This document shows positions 8,237 to 18,132 of a stretch of DNA of 32,082 nt, in pieces. The DNA is from an uncultured Clostridia bacterium (lineage in GTDB: Bacteria > Bacillota > Clostridia > Lachnospirales > Lachnospiraceae). Below the pieces are notes generated by a model. The model ran no database searches and was not told where the DNA came from. It was given only the letters and a program-made list of their open reading frames with translations. Within the stretch, counting starts at the first letter, position 1; the number at the start of each line of letters is the position of its first letter. Location: positions 1-32,082 of the forward strand of contig CAMJIC010000002.1 in NCBI GenBank assembly GCA_946405675.1. The letters are read 5' to 3'. Position numbers and translations under genes: made by a program.

Positions 8237-8266
8237 ATGTTGTATTCTCCTTACTTTACTCAAATA

Positions 8267-9037
8267 TCACTCAGCAGCATTCTCCTGAACTTCGCCAGCG
8301 TAGTCGATCCCTTCCCCGGTGAATACCTGGTTTTCGATCGGTGCTGCGCCCTCTGTTCCCTGCTTCGCCTCGATGACCGCATCCGCCATCTTGGAGACGA
8401 TCAGCCTGACTGCGCGGATCGCGTCGTCATTGCCCGGGATCACATAATCCAGATCTTCCGGATCGCAGTTGGTATCCGCGATTCCGATCAGCGGAATGCC
8501 CAGCGCATGCGCTTCCTGCACGCAGATATGCTCCTTCTTCAGGTCTACGATAAAGATCGCATCCGGGAGCTTCTTCATCTCTTCGATGCCGCCGAGGTTC
8601 TTCTCGAGCTTCTCCATCTCCTTCTCAAGCTTGATGACTTCCTTCTTCGGAAGCACCTGGAAGGTGCCGTCAGCCTGCATCTTCTTGATGTCCTTCAGTC
8701 TCTTGATCCTGCTCTGGATCGTCTTGAAGTTGGTCAGCATGCCGCCGAGCCATCTCTCATTGACATAATACATCCCGCAGCGTTCCGCTTCCTGACGGAT
8801 GGAATCCTGTGCCTGCTTCTTGGTACCGACAAAAAGGATCGAGCCGCCGTTCGCTACGATATCACCGATCACGTTGTACGCATCATCGATCATCCCTACC
8901 GTCTTCTGCAGGTCGATGATATAGATGCCGTTGCGCTCTGTGTAGATGTAGGGAGCCATCTTCGGGTTCCATCTCCTGGTCTGATGTCCGAAATGGACAC
9001 CTGCTTCCAGCAGCTGTTTCATGGAAAGTACACTCAT
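8267..9037 (-). CDS. rpsB: 30S ribosomal protein S2
   Basis: A 256-residue S2 with the typical N-terminus [20 protein letters not shown], the [23 protein letters not shown] segment (abridged here), and [15 protein letters not shown]. The C-terminal tail is acidic. The ATG at 9035-9037 has AAAGGAG seven bases upstream; a GTG immediately before it is less likely. It is the first gene of rpsB-tsf, with a strong promoter and a leader of about 97 bases that can fold. Confidence 0.97.
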   Translation of the reverse strand: MSVLSMKQLLEAGVHFGHQTRRWNPKMAPYIYTERNGIYIIDLQKTVGMIDDAYNVIGDIVANGGSILFVGTKKQAQDSIRQEAERCGMYYVNERWLGGMLTNFKTIQSRIKRLKDIKKMQADGTFQVLPKKEVIKLEKEMEKLEKNLGGIEEMKKLPDAIFIVDLKKEHICVQEAHALGIPLIGIADTNCDPEDLDYVIPGNDDAIRAVRLIVSKMADAVIEAKQGTEGAAPIENQVFTGEGIDYAGEVQENAAE

Positions 9038-9134
9038 CACGATTCTCCTTTGGTTTTGTACTTCCGCATGCTTTAGCTCCGCGGGAGCCTGACGGCACCG
9101 CCCGCAGAATCCACATGCGTGTTAAATCAGCAAC
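9038..9134 (-). promoter_or_regulatory. Structured 5' leader of rpsB, possible S2 autoregulation site
   Basis: The predicted transcript starts near 9134 and has about 97 bases before rpsB. Within it, CTGCGGG and CCCGCGG can pair around a GGTGCC...GGC inner helix, and CATG elements flank the stem. Many bacteria regulate rpsB through such leaders, but I did not match it to a described family, so regulation is inference. Confidence 0.4.
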
Positions 9135-9140
9135 TTTTAC

Positions 9141-9169
9141 AGTATAACATGTGAAAAAAGGCGTTGCAA
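9141..9169 (-). promoter_or_regulatory. Promoter of rpsB-tsf
   Basis: On the minus strand TTGCAA (-35, 9164-9169), a 17-base spacer and TATACT (-10, 9141-9146). The -35 box lies in the loop of the preceding terminator hairpin. Confidence 0.85.
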
Positions 9170-9177
9170 CACCTTTT
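9154..9177 (-). terminator. Short terminator of the MacAB-like operon, overlapping the rpsB promoter
   Basis: Immediately after the permease stop, AAAAGGTGT pairs with ACGCCTTTT (minus strand, TGCA loop, one G-U pair), and the run continues to six T. The stem is short, so it may be leaky. Confidence 0.55.
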
Positions 9178-9181
9178 CGCG

Positions 9182-10438
9182 TCACTCGCGCCTGAGCGCT
9201 TCGATCGGGTCGAGGTTGGAGGCCTGCACGGAGGGCAGGAGGCCGAACACGATCCCGATGATCATGGAGAACAGGACTGCGATCAGGGCAGCGGGCCAGT
9301 TAATGCCCACCAGGATGCCGGTAAATCGGTGGATCAGCTGGCTCATGGCGATTCCGGCCGCAACTCCCAGCACGCCACCGAGGCTTGTCAGCACGGCGGC
9401 CTCAGTCAGGAACTGCCACAGGATTGCGCTCTTCCTGGCTCCGATCGCCTTCTTGAGCCCGATCTCATTCGTTCGTTCCGTGACAGAGACGATCATGATA
9501 TTCATAACGCCGATCCCGCCGACCAGAAGCGAGATGCCCGCGATCCAGACCAGCTGCAGGTTGGATGCATTGGCCAGCTCCTGCTGCTGCTTGACAATGC
9601 CCAGAAGATCCTCTGCGCTGTACGTCACAGTTGAGGTCTTATTGGTGATCGTTTCATTCAGAATATTGGCTGTCCTCTGCCCGGCCCTTGTCATCTCATC
9701 CGTGCTGGTTGCCTTGATGACCACGTTCTCCGGCTCATCATACTGGAATACGATCGGCCAGGTGGTCTTCGGCATGAAGAAGATCCCGTTCGATCCGTCG
9801 TCATAGGTATAGTAGTCGTCAAGGTTCTCGATGTTCGGCTCGTAGCCCGCTGTCTGATAGACGATCCCGATTACAGTAAAGGGCTGGCCGTTGATCTCGA
9901 CCGTCCGGCCCAGCGGGTTTGCGCCCTGGAACAGGTTATCGGATGCTGTCTGATCCACGACAATGACGCGGTGAAACGCATCGAAGTCCTCCTGGAGAAA
10001 TTCCCGTCCAGACTTGATCGCGTAGCTGAGCGTATCAAAATAATCCATGTCAACTCCATAGATATTGAACTCGCTCAGTGCCTTGTCCCTGTAGTAAACG
10101 CCGTCTGAGACAAACCGGGTGGTGTAGCTGGTCATTTTTTCCACATCGTCCAGCGCAAGGATCCGCTGCCTGGTGTCTTCCGAGATTACAGGGATCCCCT
10201 GTGGGATCGATGAGGCATCATAGACCTGATATGCCTCGCCGCCCTGACTCAGATTGACATTCACCGTATTGTTGCCGGATCCGACCAGCTGATCCCTCAG
10301 GGCATTGTTTGTCCCCTGGATCGTCGAGACAATGGCTATGATCGAGCCGATTCCTATGATGATTCCGAGCATTGTCAGGAACGAGCGCATCTTATGCGAC
10401 CAGATTCCCTGAAATGCAAGCCGTATATTTTCTATCAT
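9182..10438 (-). CDS. MacB/FtsX-type ABC transporter permease
   Basis: A 418-residue permease with the MacB architecture: one N-terminal membrane helix (HKMRSFLTMLGIIIGIGSII), a large extracytoplasmic domain of about 230 residues (IPVISEDTRQRILALDDVEK...), then three C-terminal helices with the FtsX signature LLVGGIGVMNIMIVSVTERT and the EIGLKKAIGARKSAILWQFL segment that contacts the ATPase. The ending LDPIEALRRE is typical. It is the last gene of a four-gene operon with one ATPase and two adaptors. The 167-base gap from the preceding adaptor gene is unusually long for this operon. The ribosome binding site is weak (AAGGG, 11 bases before ATG). Such systems export peptides, lipids or antibiotics; the substrate is unknown. 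Confidence 0.93.
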   Translation of the reverse strand: MIENIRLAFQGIWSHKMRSFLTMLGIIIGIGSIIAIVSTIQGTNNALRDQLVGSGNNTVNVNLSQGGEAYQVYDASSIPQGIPVISEDTRQRILALDDVEKMTSYTTRFVSDGVYYRDKALSEFNIYGVDMDYFDTLSYAIKSGREFLQEDFDAFHRVIVVDQTASDNLFQGANPLGRTVEINGQPFTVIGIVYQTAGYEPNIENLDDYYTYDDGSNGIFFMPKTTWPIVFQYDEPENVVIKATSTDEMTRAGQRTANILNETITNKTSTVTYSAEDLLGIVKQQQELANASNLQLVWIAGISLLVGGIGVMNIMIVSVTERTNEIGLKKAIGARKSAILWQFLTEAAVLTSLGGVLGVAAGIAMSQLIHRFTGILVGINWPAALIAVLFSMIIGIVFGLLPSVQASNLDPIEALRRE

Positions 10439-10459
10439 ATTGCTTTTCGCCCTTCAGTG

Positions 10460-10593
10460 CTGCCGGGAATCTCTCCTTTTTGTATCCCCTCATGACCGTT
10501 ATAGCCGATTTGACTCGCTGCACGCCCGGTGCGACAGCCGAAAACATCGGGGAAACTGAAATTGACAGGATAGAATTGGAAGGTTCCCGGCAG
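10460..10593. repeat. Long-range inverted repeat in the spacer before the permease gene
   Basis: CTGCCGGGAA (10460-10469) and its exact complement TTCCCGGCAG (10584-10593) bracket 114 bases inside the 167-base spacer. One arm is 22 bases upstream of the permease start codon, so folding of the mRNA could influence its translation. This is an inference. Confidence 0.45.
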
Positions 10594-10605
10594 GTCCTTA
10601 CTTTA

Positions 10606-13600
10606 TTAATAATATCCTCCGTCAACAGCCGTAAGATATGTCACTTCTACCGTGGGAGCGCCCTCTTCGACGCCTTTTCCATACGGAAATGCGATAAAGT
10701 CGCTCTGCCGGAGCCCCGACTTGATCGTGACCGAGCCCCAGTTATTGGCTCCGATCTCCAGATACCGCTTCTCCAGCAGCCCATCCTCGCCGCGCACAAA
10801 GCAGTAGCTTCTTCCGTTCCCGTCCGTCCGGATGAAGTACTCATCCAGGGTCAGTCCTGAGGCGGAACCATATCCGTTCATTCCCATTGACTGTCCTGTC
10901 AGGGACAGATCCACATAGGAATCCACCGAAAGCCCTTCCGCGTTTTCTATATACGCCAGGAACGAATAGTAAGAGGAATTCGTATTCTCATTTCCAAAGC
11001 CGTAGGAATAGATATTGTTTCCGGTTTCCGGATAATCTGAGATCTCCACGATCTCCGCCGAGAAGGTGCTGCCTGTCTCATAGGAGGTCCCGGTAATCAT
11101 GTCTCCGACCTTGATGGTATCCAGCGAAAGCTCATTGACCGATCCCCTGACATAAAGGCCTTCCCTGCCCGTGATGGTGATAAATGCAAGGCTGTTGGAT
11201 GAGGAGTTCTTAGATCCGGCGCTCTTTACAATTCCGTCCATCGTCGCGTAAACGATTTTTCCGGCCAGGATCTTTTTGTAATCGCGGATCCCAAGCTCTG
11301 CCTCGCGGATTTGAAGCTCTGTCTCCTTGATGGCTTTTTCCTGCTCCTTGATCGCCTCCTGAAGCTCCTGCGCGGTATAAGCAGGACCGCCGTCATCCTC
11401 GTAATCGCTGTATCCGTCGTCGAGCATCTCGCCTTCCGTGGAATAGGTGTCCACTACCTCCTGGTTTTCTTCCACTGCATAGTTATAATTCAGCATCTGG
11501 ACAGCGTTTCCGAGGAACATGAGAAGCGATTCACCGGAAAATGCGCCTCCTCCGTTCAGTGCGCTGTACTCAGAGGAAAACTCCACCTGCTGCGTCGCCG
11601 GATTATAGATGAACATACTGTCCGGCAGATTCGTGAACTCAGTGACAGCCGACCTGATCGCCTGCTCATTCGCGTTAAACCATTTCTGCTTCCGCGAAGT
11701 TGCCGGCCTCCTTTCCGGATTGAGGTTCAGCATAGTCTGGATGAAATGAAATGCGCAAAGCCTGTCATAGGCCGTCTTCATGACCGATGCGGTCGCCTCA
11801 CCTACCTGGCTTCTGACCTCGCTGTTCACATCAACAGCCGTTGCAGTCACGGTATCCCCGAACAGATCCGTTTTCTGGTGCTCAGTTGTCTCCCCGAAGG
11901 AATCCCTGAACTGCTGCATCGCGCTCTCGATCGCCCCCATCTGGGAGCCGATCACTTCCCATCCGCCATCGTTCACAGCAGTCGTGATGTTATTGACATC
12001 CGTCAGGAACTGGTTAACTTTTGCAATGGTCTCCCCGATCATGGCATTGTCCGATTCATCATCGACATAGACGCTCCCGTTGAAATTGGTCTCGGGTTCA
12101 ACAGCAGATGGATCACTCACAGCCTCATCAGCCGGAGCCACGTCGGTTGTGTATACCGGGTCGGTGAAATTGGGTATATCCTGGATAGCAGGCACTGTTT
12201 GGTCTTGTCCAGCCGGATCCTGCGGAGTTTCCTGTACCACCGGATCCTGCGGGACTTCCTGTACCATCGGATCCTGCGGACTTTCCTGTATCACCGGATC
12301 CTCCAGGTTTTCCTGTACCACCGGATCCTGCGGACTTTCCTGTACCACCGAATCCTGCGAATCATCCTGTACGATCGGATCTTGCAAGACTGCCGGCTCC
12401 TGGTTGTTTTCCTGCCCTCCTTCAACCTGCTGCGACAGGGAAAGATCCGCGTCTGGATTTACTGCCTCGGGAGCACTGCTCAACATGAACCTGCGGGTAC
12501 TTCTCAGCTTCGGAGATGAGAAATCCTGCGTCAGGCTTGGGGTGTCAGCAACGATTGTATCCTCCCCATTGCCATGTTCTTCTCCATCTCCGCCTTCTTC
12601 CACCGGGAAAGCATCCGGCTGAAGTTTCGTTTCGTCCTCTTCCACTTCTTCAAAACCAGTACCCTTCGTATCCCCTCCGTCTGTTGAGATTGCGTCCGGA
12701 ACGGTATTGCCATCTGTGCCCTGATCCATATCCGAAAACAGCTGGGCTGCTGCCGCATTTTCAGCATCATTCACGAGAAATCCTTTTTCAACCAGAAAGC
12801 TCCTCTCCTGCTCAGACAGAAGAGATACATCCAGAAAACCACCCTTAAAATAGCCTTCCGCCGCATGGTATTTTCCATCCTCACCCATCCTGATGAGTCC
12901 GCAGGCGGCATACGCCTCAAGTTCATCACTCTTAAGCCGGATCGCGTTTTCCGGAATGGTCTCCGCCACAGTTCCCGATGTGCTTTCCAGGCCGCCTGTT
13001 GTCTGATTAGCGGAAATAACATCCTCCTCCATGACCACTTCATCACCATCATCCGTATCGGACTCCTGCGATGTTTCCGGAACCGGTGTCTGAGTGGGCT
13101 GGGCGGGCTGATCAGACGAATCAGACTCAATCACATACACAACAGGTCCTGTGTACTGTCTCTCCGCGGGCGTGTCTGACAGCGGCATCGCAGGAAGGGA
13201 GGAAGGATTTGCGGAGGGATCTGCGAGCACATCCGCAGCACCGCTCATATCATCATCCTCCGCTGCGGTGGACGCGGAATCATCATCCCCAAAGCTGAAT
13301 TCAAAATCAGATGAATCCGAATCACTGTTATAATCCGGCATCCTGCCGCTTCTCAGTGTCTCAAGATCCCTTTTCTGGGATGCCAGCTTCAGCTCAAGGC
13401 CGAGCTTGGTCAGCTCCTCCATCTCCTCACGCAGCTCATCCCCGAGCATATCGTATTCCAGAAGCTTATCCCCTTTTTTGACGCGGTCGCCCTGCTGGAC
13501 ATAGACCTCCACCAGGTCGTGGCTGCTGTCCAGTATCACCACCTGCGTATCCTTGGAAATGATCGTCCCGCCGACTGTCCCGGAATCTCCCATATTGTAG

Positions 13601-13740
13601 GAGGCTGTGTTGACGTTCGGAACCGCGACGACCTCTACCGCCTTCGCATTGGATTCATTCGATCTTCTGACGAAAAAAGATACCGCGGCTCCTGCACCGA
13701 CCACGAGGAGCGCCGTAATAAGAATCGTCCTGATCTTCAT
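10606..13740 (-). CDS. Giant HlyD/MacA-type membrane-fusion adaptor with a long acidic insertion
   Basis: The 1044-residue protein has an N-terminal membrane anchor (ILITALLVVGAGAAVSFFV), then the first half of a lipoyl-like barrel sandwich at about 53-97 (VEVYVQQGDRVKKGDKLLEYD) and a short helix to about 125. The matching return helix (AQELQEAIKEQEKAIKETEL) appears only at about 787, followed by the second lipoyl half (GKIVYATMDGIVKSAG) and the beta-barrel and membrane-proximal domains. Ordinary adaptors have 50-150 residues between these helices; here there are about 660. The insertion is Asp/Glu/Ser-rich at 140-260, holds a nine-residue tandem repeat at about 450-509, and a helical section at about 570-760. 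The start ATG overlaps the ATPase stop (ATGA), with GGAGG nine bases upstream. It probably spans the cell wall together with the permease; the role of the insertion is unknown. Confidence 0.88.
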   Translation of the reverse strand: MKIRTILITALLVVGAGAAVSFFVRRSNESNAKAVEVVAVPNVNTASYNMGDSGTVGGTIISKDTQVVILDSSHDLVEVYVQQGDRVKKGDKLLEYDMLGDELREEMEELTKLGLELKLASQKRDLETLRSGRMPDYNSDSDSSDFEFSFGDDDSASTAAEDDDMSGAADVLADPSANPSSLPAMPLSDTPAERQYTGPVVYVIESDSSDQPAQPTQTPVPETSQESDTDDGDEVVMEEDVISANQTTGGLESTSGTVAETIPENAIRLKSDELEAYAACGLIRMGEDGKYHAAEGYFKGGFLDVSLLSEQERSFLVEKGFLVNDAENAAAAQLFSDMDQGTDGNTVPDAISTDGGDTKGTGFEEVEEDETKLQPDAFPVEEGGDGEEHGNGEDTIVADTPSLTQDFSSPKLRSTRRFMLSSAPEAVNPDADLSLSQQVEGGQENNQEPAVLQDPIVQDDSQDSVVQESPQDPVVQENLEDPVIQESPQDPMVQEVPQDPVVQETPQDPAGQDQTVPAIQDIPNFTDPVYTTDVAPADEAVSDPSAVEPETNFNGSVYVDDESDNAMIGETIAKVNQFLTDVNNITTAVNDGGWEVIGSQMGAIESAMQQFRDSFGETTEHQKTDLFGDTVTATAVDVNSEVRSQVGEATASVMKTAYDRLCAFHFIQTMLNLNPERRPATSRKQKWFNANEQAIRSAVTEFTNLPDSMFIYNPATQQVEFSSEYSALNGGGAFSGESLLMFLGNAVQMLNYNYAVEENQEVVDTYSTEGEMLDDGYSDYEDDGGPAYTAQELQEAIKEQEKAIKETELQIREAELGIRDYKKILAGKIVYATMDGIVKSAGSKNSSSNSLAFITITGREGLYVRGSVNELSLDTIKVGDMITGTSYETGSTFSAEIVEISDYPETGNNIYSYGFGNENTNSSYYSFLAYIENAEGLSVDSYVDLSLTGQSMGMNGYGSASGLTLDEYFIRTDGNGRSYCFVRGEDGLLEKRYLEIGANNWGSVTIKSGLRQSDFIAFPYGKGVEEGAPTVEVTYLTAVDGGYY
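12215..12394 (-). repeat. 27-bp tandem repeat coding for a 9-residue repeat in the giant adaptor
   Basis: Six complete 27-bp units run from 12215 to 12376 and a partial unit to 12394, each beginning GGATCCTGC or a close variant on the plus strand. In the protein they read QDPVVQESP with variants (QDPMVQEVP, EDPVIQESP). The in-frame length means that copy-number change would preserve the reading frame. Confidence 0.92.
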
Positions 13741-14453
13741 AGGCCAATCCCTCCTGCTGCTTCGATCTTAGTCCTGTCAGAATCCGTGCGCTCAGTCAGC
13801 ACACCGTCAAATATGTTGCAGACCCGCTTCGCATAGGAAGCGATCTCCGGAGCGTGGGTGATCATGACGATCGTAACGCCCTCATCATTCAGTTCATCAA
13901 ACAGCTGCATCAATGCCTTGCTGGAGCGCGAATCCAGGGCTCCGGTGGGCTCATCCGCCAGGAGCAGCCGCGGGTTATTCACCAAAGCCCTTGCGATGGC
14001 CACCCTCTGCTTCTGTCCGCCGGACAACTGGGCAGGAGTAAATGACATTCTCGCCTCCAGCCCGACGCGGGTCAGGGCTTCCTTCGCCCTGCGGATGCGT
14101 TCCCGCTTCCTGACGCCTGCATATACCAGCGGCAGCGCGACGTTATCCAGCGCGGACTGTCTGCTCAGGAGCTGGAAATTCTGGAATACGAAGCCCAGGT
14201 TATTCAACCGGATCGAAGCCATGTCCCGGTCATTTTTATTCAGAACATTCTCCCCATTCAGTTCGTAGGTTCCCCGGGTGGGACGGTCCAGGCAGCCGAT
14301 GATATTCATCAGGGTAGACTTGCCCGAGCCGGAGGGTCCCATGATCGCCACATACTCTCCCTCCTCCACATGGAGACTGACATCATGCAGCACCGGAACG
14401 ACCAGCTTCGGCGTAATATAACTCTTATCGATATGATCCAGTTTCAGAACCAT
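13737..14453 (-). CDS. MacB/LolD-type ABC transporter ATP-binding protein
   Basis: A 238-residue ATPase that should power the permease encoded two genes downstream. Intact motifs: Walker A GPSGSGKST, Q-loop FVFQNFQLLSRQSALDNV, signature [16 protein letters not shown], Walker B LLLADEPTGALD and H-loop MITHAPEIA. DEPTGALDS is characteristic of the MacB/LolD/FtsE group, not of the amino-acid importer ATPase elsewhere in the window. It begins seven bases after the first adaptor gene and overlaps the giant adaptor gene by four bases, so the three are translationally linked. Confidence 0.95.
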   Translation of the reverse strand: MVLKLDHIDKSYITPKLVVPVLHDVSLHVEEGEYVAIMGPSGSGKSTLMNIIGCLDRPTRGTYELNGENVLNKNDRDMASIRLNNLGFVFQNFQLLSRQSALDNVALPLVYAGVRKRERIRRAKEALTRVGLEARMSFTPAQLSGGQKQRVAIARALVNNPRLLLADEPTGALDSRSSKALMQLFDELNDEGVTIVMITHAPEIASYAKRVCNIFDGVLTERTDSDRTKIEAAGGIGL

Positions 14454-14460
14454 CTTTCTG

Positions 14461-15921
14461 TCACCTCATGATGTAGAAGCCTTCCTCATCGGTTTCATAG
14501 ACAATTTCCTCCCGGTCCTGCGTATCCAGGTTCGTTCCGTAAACATCCATAAAGTCAGGCTCTATCTCATCGTCTTCCCAGTAACCAAACTCCGATTCAT
14601 CCATGAATTCCGCGCCGTCCGCGTACACGCCCTGTCCATAGGCACCGTCCTCCCAGGTGTAGATGCTCTCCGTCTCGCCTTCTCCGGAGGCATCATTGTA
14701 ATTGACCGGAAGTCCTTCCTCGAGCTTCTCCTGCGGCTGGCAGATGTAATCATCCGAGGTAAGCCCTGACTTGATCTGGTGCTGCTTCAGGACTTCATCC
14801 GCGTCCCCAAGCTCTACAACGCGTTTCTCCAGTTTATTGGATGAAGACGCGGCCCAGACATAATGCGTCCCGTCGCTTTCCTCGGCAATGTAATAATCAT
14901 CCAGCCACAGACCGCTCTTCGCGTTCTCCTGGCCCAGATCCTGTTCCAGATAGACATGCTGTCCGAGCATCAGTCCATCCGAATCCTCCAGTTCCACATA
15001 GAACGGGTAGTTGGTGGAACCGGACCCGCTGTCAGAGCCATAGAAGGAATCTGCATTCTCCTCACTGTTGTTGCCCTGGTCAGTCTTGATCTGGGAGATC
15101 GCCCCCCTCCAGAACTGACTGTTGTCCACGCGGGAAAATACCAGAACCTCTTCTCCTGTATAGATCTCCTTGATGTTCTGCTCATTCGCGGATGCCTTGA
15201 TACGATAAGTCCCAAGCTTCAGAATCGTGATAAATGCTCCGTCAGCCCCCATCTCACCGGACGCAACGGCATCATTCACCGACTTGACCACGCCATCCAG
15301 GTCACTGGTCACGGTCGCATTCTTGATCTGATCCTCCAGCCGGTCGATCTCCTTCTGCTTCGCCTTCTGGTCAAGCTCGTTCTGCTTGAGTTCGTTCTCC
15401 GCGGTGAGCACTGCCAGCTGCTTCTCCGGCGTATTGGCGGCTGCCTTCTGCTTCTCCAGTTCCTTTTTCTTCGCCTCAGACGTATCCTCTGTATTCTTCA
15501 GGCGCTCCAGGTCGATCCTCGCCTGCTCCAGCTTGGATTCGTCCTCGTCGGTGTCATACGTGAACAGCTTCTGCCCTGCCTTGACAATGTCGCCTTCCTT
15601 CACGAAACTTTTATCAACCTTGCGGTCGCCCTCCAGCTTGAATTCCCTGGTCTCCTGCGGCTCCACGGTCCCTGCAAAGCGGGGGATCTGACCCGTTCCG
15701 CTTCCAAGGTTGGCAATGACCTTGACGCTGTCAACATATACTGCATTCGCATCCGTCGATGAGACCCTGCCCATCTGCGCAGGATCGTTGCTCTTGTATC
15801 CGGGAATGATTCTTTCCATCATGCCCGGGAACCAACGGTCAATGTATCCCTTCTGCAGGCAGAAATAAAACCCGCCGCACAGGATCGCCAGAACCAAAAA
15901 TACTGTAACTGCTTTCCTCAT
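14461..15921 (-). CDS. HlyD/MacA-type membrane-fusion adaptor, first gene of the export operon
   Basis: A 486-residue adaptor with an N-terminal membrane segment (VFLVLAILCGGFYFCL), a lipoyl-like half (DKSFVKEGDIVKAGQKLFTYD), a coiled-coil hairpin of normal size at about 130-195, rich in E/K/Q (DLERLKN...ENELKQNELDQKAKQ), the return lipoyl half (ATVTSDLDGVVKSVND), and a beta-barrel domain. The last 80 residues form a strongly acidic, Tyr/Asp/Glu-rich tail not typical of the family. The same operon encodes a second, giant adaptor. AAGGGGAG lies 12 bases before the ATG, a slightly long spacing. The 335 bases upstream hold no other gene, so the operon promoter must be there; a TATGAT near 15940 and another near 16080 are candidates without a good -35. 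Confidence 0.9.
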   Translation of the reverse strand: MRKAVTVFLVLAILCGGFYFCLQKGYIDRWFPGMMERIIPGYKSNDPAQMGRVSSTDANAVYVDSVKVIANLGSGTGQIPRFAGTVEPQETREFKLEGDRKVDKSFVKEGDIVKAGQKLFTYDTDEDESKLEQARIDLERLKNTEDTSEAKKKELEKQKAAANTPEKQLAVLTAENELKQNELDQKAKQKEIDRLEDQIKNATVTSDLDGVVKSVNDAVASGEMGADGAFITILKLGTYRIKASANEQNIKEIYTGEEVLVFSRVDNSQFWRGAISQIKTDQGNNSEENADSFYGSDSGSGSTNYPFYVELEDSDGLMLGQHVYLEQDLGQENAKSGLWLDDYYIAEESDGTHYVWAASSSNKLEKRVVELGDADEVLKQHQIKSGLTSDDYICQPQEKLEEGLPVNYNDASGEGETESIYTWEDGAYGQGVYADGAEFMDESEFGYWEDDEIEPDFMDVYGTNLDTQDREEIVYETDEEGFYIMR

Positions 15922-16256
15922 AGGTGTCAGATGCTCCCCTTATCATACCTGGCCGCCTCCATGGTGAAACAGCCTTCTGTGATGGTCTGTCAGTTGATAC
16001 GACCAACCCTGGAAATGGTCAGCCCGTGCATTGCCTGTAACATATGAAAAACACACAGGCCAGCCAGACTATTGCTTATCATATCTGTATTGTGTGTTGA
16101 AATCGTGACTTGATCGTATGCACAGCCATATTCTACCACAGAATCAGAAATCCTCCGTCTAAAAAGGCGGAGGATTCTGTTAAAGTTTTTATAAGAATGT
16201 TCCAAACCGTATCCGATGCCATGCCTCTGCTCTCAGGCCGGCCCGAACTGTTACGA
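15922..16256. other. Intergenic region between aspS and the export operon
   Basis: These 335 bases contain the aspS 3' hairpin (16149-16176) and must carry the export-operon promoter. On the minus strand, candidate -10 boxes TATGAT occur near 16080 and 15940, but neither has a convincing -35 at 16-18 bases. No ORF with a ribosome binding site and no RNA gene is recognised. Confidence 0.5.
16149..16176 (-). terminator. Probable terminator of hemZ-aspS
   Basis: AATCCTCCG (16149-16157) pairs perfectly with CGGAGGATT (16168-16176). On the minus strand it is followed by TCTGATTCTG, a weak T-rich stretch, so termination may be inefficient. On the plus strand TTAAAGTTTTT follows after a few bases. 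Confidence 0.6.
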
Positions 16257-18053
<1,797 letters not shown>

Positions 18054-18132
18054 GAACCGCATCCTCCTTCTCTTTCCCAGCCCAGCCTTTCTATCTCGTC
18101 GTGTTTTCCTGTGTACGGGCCAGTGTCCCGTC

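Noticed and set aside
10392-10625. Minus-strand ORF of 77 codons covering the spacer before the permease
   Set aside because: It overlaps the ends of both neighbouring genes in another frame and has no start site; judged to be a chance frame.
12215-12394. Regularly spaced 27-bp repeats considered as a CRISPR array
   Set aside because: There are no unique spacers; the units are directly adjacent, in frame and part of a coding region.
11311-12519. Long plus-strand ORF (402 codons) with repeats such as LYHRILR
   Set aside because: It is the antisense shadow of the giant adaptor; its repeats mirror the 27-bp repeat, and codon pattern favours the minus strand.
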